A model generated the notes under the pieces. That model ran no database searches and had not been told where the DNA came from. It worked only from the letters and a program-made list of their open reading frames with translations. Below, piece after piece: positions 54,875 through 64,000 of a stretch of 64,000 nucleotides of DNA (positions are counted from its first letter, which is position 1; each line of letters begins with the position of its first letter). Source of the DNA: Panicum virgatum (lineage: Eukaryota > Streptophyta > Magnoliopsida > Poales > Poaceae); NCBI RefSeq assembly GCF_016808335.1, contig NC_053146.1:6859015-6923014 (forward strand), in the 5' to 3' direction. Both the position numbers and the translations under genes were made by a program.

Positions 54875-57800
54875 ATGGTGAACACCAGGTCCGGATCGGG
54901 AGTTGATCAGCCACCAGTGCAGCGTCAGAGAAGAGGCAACAACCAGCAACCCAACAACATGAGTGGAGGCAACAACCAGAACAACGGGCCACCACCACCA
55001 CCACCAGCAGGGATGGAGTAGTTCCTTGCTGCGCAGACATAGCTGTTGACTCAAATGGCCAACGCCATGGCCAATCTACAAGCTCAAGAGAACCAAGCTC
55101 CAGTACCACAGTCGCCACAGAGGGATCGCCACCGTGACTTCATGAGTCACAGACCTCCTACTTTCTCCCACTCACCAGATCCTCTTCATGCCGATGACTG
55201 GCTCAAGACCATTGAGAAGTTGCTGAACATAGTTCAGTGTACAGACAGGGAGAAAGTACTGTATGCCTCAGGTAGATTGGAAGGAACTGCAACAGACTGG
55301 TGGGATGCTTATACCGCCTCCCATGCTGATCAAAACACCATCACCTGGGAAGAGTTTAGGACTCAATTCAGGGAGCACCACATACCTGAGGGTTTGATGA
55401 AGCTGAAGAGGCAGGAATTCCTAGCTCTGAAACAAGGGGGAATGTCCGTAAGTGAGTATCGGGACAAGTTCATCCAGCTGTCCCGCTATGCCTCCGCAGA
55501 TGTGGCCACAGATGGGCAGAAGTAGGACTACTTCAGGCTAGGGTTGGTTGCACCCATCAGATATCAGTTGCTAGTGCACAGGTTTGATAGTTTCCAGAAA
55601 CTGGTGGACAATGCCATCTCCGTGGAGAATGCTCGCAAGGAGATGGGCGAGCAGAAGCGGAAGTTTGAGTCACAAGGCCAGTCTAGCAACTCGCGCTCGC
55701 ACTTTGGACCCCCACAAGGAAACCAGATTCGCCCAGGAGGACAGAATGCCAACTTTGGGCAGAATCAGTATCAGTACCCGCGCCAAGTTCAGCAGAATCA
55801 ACAGAATCAGCAGTCGGCGCAACGCTTCAACCCCCAGCAGAACCGTCAGAACACTCCTGCCAGTACTCCCGTAAGGAACAACAACACAGCCCCTACTGGG
55901 CCCACCGTGTGTTTCAGGTGTGGTGGACATGGTCACTATGCGAACCGTTGCACCAATCCTCCTCAGAACACTCCTGCTCAGAACAACGCCAGCGGACAGA
56001 GGCAGACTCCGCAGCAGCAGCCCAGGAACAACAATCAGACCCCGCAGAGCAACAGAGGACAACAGAACTACATCCACGGCAGGGTCAACCACGTGGCTGC
56101 AGACACCGCTCAGGAGGCTCAGGACGTTGTGTTCGGTATGTTCTTAGTCAACTCAGCCCCTGCATTAGTTTTATTCGATTCTGGAGCATCGCATACTTTT
56201 ATATCTACTCAATACATGGCCAAGTACTCCATACCGCTTTGCACCATGCCTAGAGCTATGCTAGTAAACTCACCCGGGGGAAACATGAGAGCTGTGTACC
56301 AGTGCCACGGAATTAAAATTCAGATTATGGGTAGAGAGTTTGATGCAAGACCTATAGTTCTGGATTCGGATGGAATTGATGTTATCCTTGGGATGGACTA
56401 GTTAACCAAGCACGATGCTGTCATCCAATGTGCCAAGAGATCAGTGCTCCTTACCAGCCTAGCAGGTGAGAGGTTTGAGTTTGTTGCAACCTCTCCAACA
56501 CCAGCAGATTGTACAGTGAATCAGATGAAGGCTGCTCTGATAGAGGACATCAGGATAGCATGCGAGTACTCAGATGTGTTCCCCGATGACTTGCCAGGTA
56601 TGCCACCTGAACGTGACATTGAGTTCATCATAGATCTTTTACCTGGTACTGCACCTATTGCTAAGAGACCATATAGGATGTCCGCTGGTGAACTAGAAGA
56701 ACTTAAGAAACAATTAAAGGAATTGTTAGATAAGAAATTTATTCATGCTAGTTTGTCACCATGGGGAGCCCCAGTGATCTTTGTGGACAAGAAGGATGAT
56801 ACACAGAGGATGTGTGTGGACTACAGGTCATTAAATGAAGTTACTATCAAGAACAAGTATCAGTTGCCTCGTATAGAGGATTTGTTTGATCAGCTGAGAG
56901 GAGCCAAGGTATTCTCCAAGATCGATCTGAGGTCAGGGTATCACCAGTTGAGGATACGACCGTCGGATATTCCCAAGACCGCTTTCACTACCAGATATGG
57001 GTTGTATGAATATACGGTTATGTCATTCGGGTTGACCAATGCACCAGCTTACTTTATGTACTTGATGAATAAGGTGTTTATGGACTATCTCGACAAGTTC
57101 GTAGTGGTGTTCATTGATGATATATTGGTGTACTCCAAGAATGAGGAAGAACATGAGGAACATTTGAGGCTGTTTTTGCAGAAGCTCAGGGAGAATCAAT
57201 TGTATGCCAAGTTCAGCAAATGTGAATTCTGGTTGAACGAGGTTTCATTTCTTGGTCATGTCATCACAGATGGAGGAATTGCAGTTGATCCCAGCAAGGT
57301 CAGAGATGTGTTGAAGTGGGAACCACCTCAGACAGTGTCAGAAATCCGGAGTTTCTTAGGACTCGCAGGCTACTACAGAAGATTTATAGAAGGCTTCTCC
57401 AAGATAGTGAAACCCCTTACTTCACTACTGGAGAAAGGAAAAGAGTTTGTATGGTCAGATGAGTGCCAAGCCAGTTTTGAGGAATTGAGGAGACGATTGA
57501 CCATAGCACCAGTGTTGGCTATGCCGGATATCCACAAGAGCTTTGATATATATTGCGATGCATCCCGGCAAGGACTAGGTTGTGTGCTGATGCAAGAAGG
57601 ACATGTGATTGCTTATGCGTCTCGTCAGTTGGGGAAGCATGAGCAGAACTATGGAGGCATTATCTGTTGGGACCTGGAATTAGCAGCCGTGGTACATGCT
57701 TTGAAGATATGGAGGCATTATCTGTTGGGACATAGATGTCAGATATATACTGATCACAAGAGTCTGAAATACATCTTCACTCAGAATGACCTCAACCTGA

Positions 57801-59378
57801 GACAGAGAAGATGGTTATAACTCATAAAGGATTATGATCTGGAGATACACTATCACCCCGGAAAAGGTAACGTGGTTGCTGATGCTTTGAGTCGCAAGAG
57901 TTATGCGAACGCCACCAGGGTCAGCCAGATGCCTCAAGAATTGTGTTGGGAGTTTGAGAAACTCAACCTTGGTTTTGTTGGTCACACGGAGGGAATCACT
58001 ATAGAAGTCGACCCGACTCTTGAGCAAGAGATACGGAAGGGTCAGCTTGAGGATGATAAGATCAAGAGATCAAGGAGCTGATAAAAAGAGGAAAGATACC
58101 TGATTTTACTGAGGACGAACATGGAACCATGTGGTTCAGAAAGAGGATATGTGTGCCAGAGGTGGATCATCTGCGAGAGAATATTCTAAAGGAAGCCCAT
58201 GATTCAGCCTATTCGATTCACCCAGGCAGCACCAAGATGTACCAGGATTTGAAAGAAAGGTATTGGTGGTATGGCACGAAGCGTGATGTTGCAGCTCACG
58301 TGGCTATATGTGATGTGTGTCAGAGAGTCAAGGCCGAACACCAGAGACCAGCCGGTTTGTTGCAACCGTTGAAAATACCAGAATTGAAATGGGAAGAAAT
58401 TGGTATGGATTTCATTGTGGGGTTACCACGTACAAAGGGTGGCTATGATTCTATATGGGTTATAGTGGATAGGTTGACAAAGGTAGCTCAATTCATTCCA
58501 GTGAAGACTACTTACTCGGGAGCCAAACTGGCTGAGCTATACATATCCAGGATTGTCTGCCTACATGGGGTACCTAAGAAGATTGTGTCCGATAGAGGTA
58601 CTCAGTTCACGTCTCGGTTTTGGCAGAAGTTGCATGAGTCGATGGATACGAAGCTGAACTTTAGCTCAGCTTATCACCCGCAGACATATGGGCAGATAGA
58701 AAGGACCAATCAGGTGTTAGAGGATATGCTCCGAGCCTGCGCTCTAAAGCACGGATGCAGTTGGGATAAGAGCTTGCCGTATGCAGAGTTTTCATACAAC
58801 AACAGTTACCAGTCCAGTTTGAAGATGGCACCGTTTGAGGCATTATATGGAAGGAAGTGCAGGACTCCATTATATTGGAGTGAGACGGGTGAAAGCAAGT
58901 TGTTTGGCCCAGAGATCATCAAAGAGGCCGAACGACAAGTACAAATTGTCAGAGAGAATCTGAAAGTGGCACAGTCGAGGCAGAAGAGCTATGCAGACAT
59001 GGGACGTAGGGAGTTGATCTTTGAAGAAGGAGATTTTGTGTATCTCAAAGTGTCACCTATCAGAGGTTTGCACAGATTCAAAGTTAAGGGGAAGTTGTCA
59101 CCTCGTTATATCGGACCATTCAAGATCTTGGCCGGGAAGGGTGAAGTAGCTTATGAGATAGAACTACCGGCCCGATTGTTCGATGTGCACAATGTGTTCC
59201 ATATATCTCAGTTGAAAAAGTGTTTGAGGGTGCCAGAGGAGGAATTGCCACTGGAGGAACTGAATGTGCAGGATGATCTGACTTATACCGAGTATCCAGT
59301 CAAAATTTTGGATACACTAGAGAGAATTACTCGGAGTAAGAGGATACAGATGTGTAAGGTTCAGTGGAGTCATCATGC
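54875..59378 (+). pseudogene. Gag-pol polyprotein of element 1 (decayed, truncated)
   Basis: The ATG at 54875 (MVNTRSGSG) opens gag. It contains the capsid-like block RPPTFSHSPDPLHADDWLKT ... LEGTATDWWDAY and the zinc knuckle CFRCGGHGHYANRC (55914). Protease: LFDSGASHTFIS (56170). [27 protein letters not shown] and the catalytic [10 protein letters not shown] (57110). RNase H starts at [18 protein letters not shown]. Integrase has the His/Cys finger (about 58195-58320), then MDFIVGLP, VSDRGTQF and the Glu in QIERTNQVLE, so the DDE triad is present. Breaks: TAG at 55019, 55040, 55523 and 56399, TAA at 57818, and a one-base loss near 58066. The protein ends at KVQWSHH plus LTR-derived codons because the second element starts at 59379. 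It cannot make a full polyprotein. Confidence 0.92.
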
Positions 59379-62300
59379 TGTGGCAGAACCGCCCGACATA
59401 AACCGGCTTAAGTGCGCTAACCATCACCGAAATAGTAACTAGGGTTAACACACACTTAAAACGGAGTAACCCGGCAGTGCTGTCGGGTAAAATCCCGATT
59501 AAACCACTTGAAACAGGATCGACAAAGCATTCCAGAGAATACAACATTTCGCAAATTTTACTATACAGAGAATGAAATTGATCAATATTACAAACCAAGT
59601 TTGAATTTATAAAAAGACAACAAAGTTCAAGTGCAGCAGAATAATATACGATAGTCTAGCGACGAAACAAGACGTCATGATGAAGCCCGTACATGACGTC
59701 AGCCACAACCTCAGATGTACCACCTGAAAAACAAAGCCACAAACAAGGCTGAGTATACTAATACTCAGCAAGGCTTACCCGACTAAGGGTATAATAAGCC
59801 ATTTATCTAGACATGCAAGACTTTTGGCTTGAGGGGTTTGTTTGCCGAAAAGCAGTAAAGAGTAGATCCTTAAATTCAGGTTTTAGCTTCCAGATTCTAG
59901 TTCACTCAACCATTCTAGGTGAGCATCTATCCAATAGCATGCATGGTGAAAACAATTATCTTTTATTATCCAATCAACCATATTCATCATCCTTATCTTT
60001 CACTTCTTACTCTATGTGGTAAAAGGGTTAAGTAGTCCCAAATCGTGAGAAGCGGACGATTCGAATCGAATTTGTTAACCTTGCCAGGCAGACCTAACAC
60101 ACACGTATGGGAACCAAGTCACCCACACGACTTTTCCCCTTTCTTTCCGGGTTGTGCATCAGGGTCACCGTCCTCGACTACAGAGTACGACGACTCTGCA
60201 CCCGCATGTGCGCGCATGAGAAACGACGTTCAAAGAAGGTGAGAGTAAAGTCCACTTGCCTAGCCAATCAGGTACTTAAGCTTACCGATTACCATATTTC
60301 TCGGCATGTGGTTAGTACGTTCAAACGCTTAACCACCACTACCACACACTGCGGCCTTAACCATTTTCACTAAACAGACGAGGCATCACAAGTACCACAA
60401 CCCCGCCCGTGAGTCTTATAGTTCCAGTATGTAGTAGACATTCAACTCCTATAATTCTCGCGAGTGACAGGAAATCACTCGACTTCTACCGAACCATTAG
60501 CATAGCCAACTAGCGACCTACACATACTAGTGTTCAAGCATATGTACCTAGTATTATGCATCTAAGGTTCCAATCAACTCCTGTAACTTAAATGCACAAG
60601 TATATAGTAACAATAATAAGTTGCGTAAATTTAAAATAGTAGGACATGCTCCGAGGCTTGCCTGGAATTAACACTAGGTCAGTGTTAGTTAGAGAATAAC
60701 TGCTCGGCGAACATCTTCCTTCGGTCGTGTACATTGGGATCCATCCGTCCATCTTCTGGATGTGTCCACCATTCACCGTCTTCTGGCTCGACTCCAATGT
60801 CGCGTCCTTCACGTGATTCATCTATCGTACCTAAATGAAATGCAACAATGCATATGTATGAGACGAATATAATGCATTTATTTTTTTGACATAGATGGAG
60901 ATCAACCAAACTCAAGTTGGAGGGTGCCACTACTTTCTTTGTCATCCAGTTGGGCAGTCATTTATAGAGTAGAAATTTAATACAATTTAATTCATAAAAT
61001 CAAAGTGGGGTTTTCATTATATACCAAAACATACAAAAGTTATTTCTTCTAACAAAAATAAAGATAACAAGCTTTATCCAAATCTATTGTTACGCATAGC
61101 TCATGGGGTTGAAATTCTGCTGCAAGGAACAAAACTAAAGTACCAACTTACAATAAAATTTTCAGCTATTTTCATGAAGCAGATTAAACATGAACAATAA
61201 GTTAAACAACTTCTGCTGGAATAAATATCTATTTTTACAGAACAAAGTAGGAAGTTATTGATTCTCAAAATTGGCATGCATGTTCATCTACTCAGAACCA
61301 AGCTCTAGTAAAACTATGAGATTTTTCTAATGAATGAATCTAGGGTTTTTGATTTACAAAGTTTATTCATGAATAAAACAAAATAACTAGTTATTAATTA
61401 CTAAAAATTCCCAAAATTTTTCTATAGCATCTAGAAACAAAGGTAAGACTGTCATAAAAATTTCAGCTCAAGAAAACTAGTATAGGATCTTGTGGATTTA
61501 AATCTATTTAACATAGGCATAAATCAAAATCTAATGAAACCTATAGCTAGATTTGTCAAAATGTTCTCAAATTTTTACAGTAATCTATTCATCTATGGTG
61601 TAGCACACTGTCCAAAAACTAGAATTAGTTAATGACTACAACAGGAGATACATTTGTGTGCTATTTAATCTAATCTTTATCTTAGATTAAAAATATAAGC
61701 ATAATATGAACATGTGACTGTAACAAAAGTTGTAGGTTTTGATCAAAGGATTCCAAAACATTTTAGTTTGCATTTTTCTGATTTTTCTACGATTTTATAT
61801 AGAATTTACAAGTTTGATATTTTTGAAAACAAAAGAAAAAGGAAACGAACTTTTGCATCTAGGCCCCTGGATTTCTGTTTCTTCTCACGGGAGGTCCTTG
61901 ACGGACGGAACAGAACAGGGGAGGGGCGGTGCTTGGTTTTCCGGCGTCCAGGCTCGCCGGCGGCGAGGGTTAGGGTGGGGAAAAGGTAGAGTGGACTGAG
62001 CCGCACCTCTGGGTGTCCTTGGTTCGCGGGGAGAAGGTCCGAGGCGGCGGCTCCACAGGCGCCGGCGGTCGGTGGAGGAACTGTGTCGCGGCGGTGGCGT
62101 TCCGGCGACCATGGGTAGGGGTGGCTGGGCTTGGGAGCTCCGTTGGGGTGAGATGAAGCCGTTCCCGAGGTCGATTGGAGCTGGGGAAGGCCGGAGGAGG
62201 GGTCTCCACGGGAGCAGATGACCGGCAGCGGCGCTAGACCGCGGCGGCGGCGCTCTGATGACCTTGGGTGGTGGGGAAACAGTCGTCGAGCAGCGCAGGG

Positions 62301-63245
62301 GCTCGGGGAAACTAACTGCAGGCTTAGACCGGGCGAAGGATGGCCAGAGAGGGGACCTCCACGGGAGGCCGAGCCTCGGCGGCGGCCATGGTGAGCGGCG
62401 GTGGCCGTTCCAGGCAAAAGGAGGCGCGTGACGCTAGGCTCTCGAGCTCAAGAGAGGAGAAGGAAGGGTTGGGGACATATCTGAGCTCGAGGGAAGGCTC
62501 TAAGCGGTCAAGGGCGAGAAAAGGGCGAGGCGCAGTCGGCCGTCGCGACACGACGTCGCCGTGGTGCTTTGGCGGCCAACCTCGGCGTGCGTGCAGGGGA
62601 CGGCGACGTGTGGCGGTTCGAGAAGCTCCAGGAAGGCACCAGGGGCGCGGAGAGGGCTGGGGCACGGCGAGGGAGCGGCGTGTGGCCGACGGCGAGACAA
62701 CGACGCCGTCACGGCGGGAAACAGAGGAAGGGGATGGAGGGGATGGCATAGCTGTAATTAGATCGAAGTTCAAAATTCGTTTTGCAAACTCAATTTTTCT
62801 CCTTCTATATGGCCTCAAATGAAAAACTTTTGAACACGAAAGTTGTTCGTCTTTTGAAAACCTATAACTTTGGTTTTGGACAAAAATTCATTTGAGCTAT
62901 ATTTTAGAAATTATTTTCAAAGCAGATTAGTTTGAAATTTGACATATAATTTAAATCTTTGAACACTACGGTTCAAAGGACCTGTCATTTTATGTTCAAA
63001 CTTTTATTTTCTCTCTTTGACTTCAACCAGACTTTGATTTAACATGATTTTAGAGAGACGCCTATTCGTTTTCATATGTATACTTACATTAGTTTAAAAA
63101 TTATTTACGGTTTCTGTCCTATGCATCTATACACATACACATGCATGCACACATAAATGTATTCGATTCCATTTTCTTGGTTGATTATGCATGATATCAT
63201 ATTTAATATTTCTTACTTAGCATTTTAAAACTCTGGGATGTCACA
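59379..63245 (-). repeat. 3' LTR of element 2
   Basis: The LTR is 3867 bp. On the minus strand it starts TGTGACATCCCAGAG and ends GGCGGTTCTGCCACA, with TG/CA ends. It contains a GC-rich section at 61900-62740 whose long frames on both strands have no recognisable domain. It differs from the element 1 LTR, so the two are different families. Confidence 0.82.
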
Positions 63246-63264
63246 GCCTACCCCCCTTAAAAAG
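63246..63264 (-). other. Polypurine tract of element 2
   Basis: On the minus strand CTTTTTAAGGGGGGTAGGC directly precedes the LTR start TGTGACATCC. This is the primer for plus-strand synthesis and fixes the element's orientation. Confidence 0.8.
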
Positions 63265-64000
63265 AATCTCGTCCCGAGATTTTGAACGATAGACTCTCGA
63301 AGGAAAAGGAGCAGACCAAGCATCAAAGCCAGCAGGACAAAGTCATATTAAGGAATATTGATGTTGACGATATGATCCTTTGCAGATAAGAATTGAGAAC
63401 TTAGAGAAAGTTTAAGAAGCAAGGTATGGTATTATGAGTGGGAGGAAATTACTGTGCCACTGTGTAAACTAATCAATTGTTTTTCCACACTAAAAAGCTC
63501 CAGGGCTTCAGTTTTTGTAGCAAGAGTATGTGGATAATATATGCGGACACAATCACCACCAAAGTCGGCTGGAAAGGACCGGTGGACTATTCTAGTACCA
63601 ACATATAGCAGGATTTTGCAGAGAAGAGAGGATCTAAGTTATGGAAGAATCAATTTCTCAATCTGGTGGTGATTCTAGATAGAAAAGATATCAAGGTGCG
63701 TTTTTGCTCAAGGACATTCTTGCTTAAACTGTTGATTAAATTAAACAATATGATGCGAGATGCATGTGCTCAATGACCATGAGAATGATGCATCCTCGAG
63801 ATGTATGACTGCACTGCTAGTGCAATGCAATGATGAAATTTTCCATGCGAATGAAATGGTGAATATGACATGATGCAATTGCCATGACGCTGGACCAATG
63901 ATGCAGACATCATGATGCAACGATGACAATGTTCTTTGACGTATGCATGTAGGAGAGGCGTAAAGTATGATGCGCATATGGATAAGTTGATGATGCACAC
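63265..64000 (-). other. Internal region of element 2, apparently non-coding
   Basis: Next to the polypurine tract, where the end of pol would be expected, no integrase or chromodomain can be read. The last 270 bases are rich in ATGATGCA-type words with no long frame. It may be a large non-autonomous derivative or a long 3' untranslated spacer. Confidence 0.45.

Larger units (their letters stand above)
50603..59378 (+). mobile_element. Ty3/gypsy chromovirus-type retrotransposon (element 1)
   Basis: Order: 5' LTR 50603-53247, tRNA-Met-type primer site, an extra ORF (53447-54559), then gag-pol with protease, RT, RNase H and integrase. The long LTR, the extra ORF and an integrase tail reading KVQWSHH suggest the Tekay/Del chromovirus lineage (inference from layout). 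The element is cut at 59378 by a second LTR element, so the end of its chromodomain, polypurine tract and 3' LTR must lie beyond the window. Confidence 0.9.
59379..64000 (-). mobile_element. Second LTR element, opposite orientation, partial (element 2)
   Basis: It begins at 59379 inside the integrase tail coding of element 1 and runs past the window end. Read on the minus strand it shows internal DNA, a polypurine tract and the 3' LTR, so its 5' LTR lies beyond 64000. The five bases before the junction are CATGC, the predicted target duplication. Confidence 0.85.

Noticed and set aside
61806..62818. Long frames on both strands, 164-203 codons
   Set aside because: They lie in the GC-rich section of the element 2 LTR. 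No domain and overlapping antiparallel frames indicate composition, not coding.
1..64000. CRISPR arrays, bacterial operons, riboswitches, origins
   Set aside because: The window is plant nuclear DNA. Direct repeats seen are microsatellites, telomere-like units, LTR or Helitron internal repeats, none with regular spacers.

Overview
The window is nuclear DNA of a grass (Poaceae). The evidence is the mix of grass-type transposons (Stowaway and Tourist MITEs, hAT and Mutator-like elements, a Helitron, an Au-type SINE, chromovirus-type Ty3/gypsy elements), GC-rich monocot coding sequence, and multi-copy F-box and NB-ARC families. I could not name the species. No database search was possible, so family names rest on motif recognition by eye.

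Layout. From 3.4 to 47 kb lies a tandem array of five F-box / F-box-associated-domain (FBA) genes, all on the minus strand (about 3.4-4.7, 16.8-17.9, 23.2-24.6, 30.5-31.8 and 45.7-47.0 kb). Two plus-strand NB-ARC-type genes without LRRs sit among them (13.0-14.5 and 35.3-36.7 kb). Only the second NB gene is an intact reading frame. All five F-box copies and the first NB gene are broken, mostly by single-base indels, and one F-box copy also carries a 161-bp hAT MITE in its coding region. Shared promoter, 3'-flank and intergenic blocks show that the array grew by local segmental duplication.

The intergenic DNA is full of transposons, many with both ends and target-site duplications (TSDs) readable. 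They are hAT-type elements (3816, 11908, 28683), Tourist-type MITEs (6795, 20948), a Stowaway MITE (48770), a Helitron (47710), Mutator-like inverted-repeat elements (21290, 34064), an Au-like SINE (22355) and a 3.49-kb MuDR-like element with long TIRs and two convergent decayed genes (38373-41862). There are also several ultrashort oligo(A) insertions with long target duplications, and an interstitial telomere-like repeat.

From 49.3 kb to the end there is a nested retrotransposon stack. A CCHC zinc-knuckle reading frame (49287-50602) is cut by the 5' LTR of a Ty3/gypsy chromovirus-type element (50603-59378). That element has an LTR, primer-binding site, an extra ORF before gag, then gag, protease, reverse transcriptase, RNase H and integrase. 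It is itself cut near the start of its chromodomain region by a second LTR element lying in the opposite orientation (59379 to beyond 64000).

The most interesting feature is the extra pre-gag ORF of the first gypsy element (53447-54559). Its N terminus matches histone H3 at 13 of the first 15 tail residues, including K4, R8, K9 and S10. This suggests an H3-tail mimic carried by a retrotransposon. The same element has decayed mainly by C-to-T type stop codons, most of them in CHG context.
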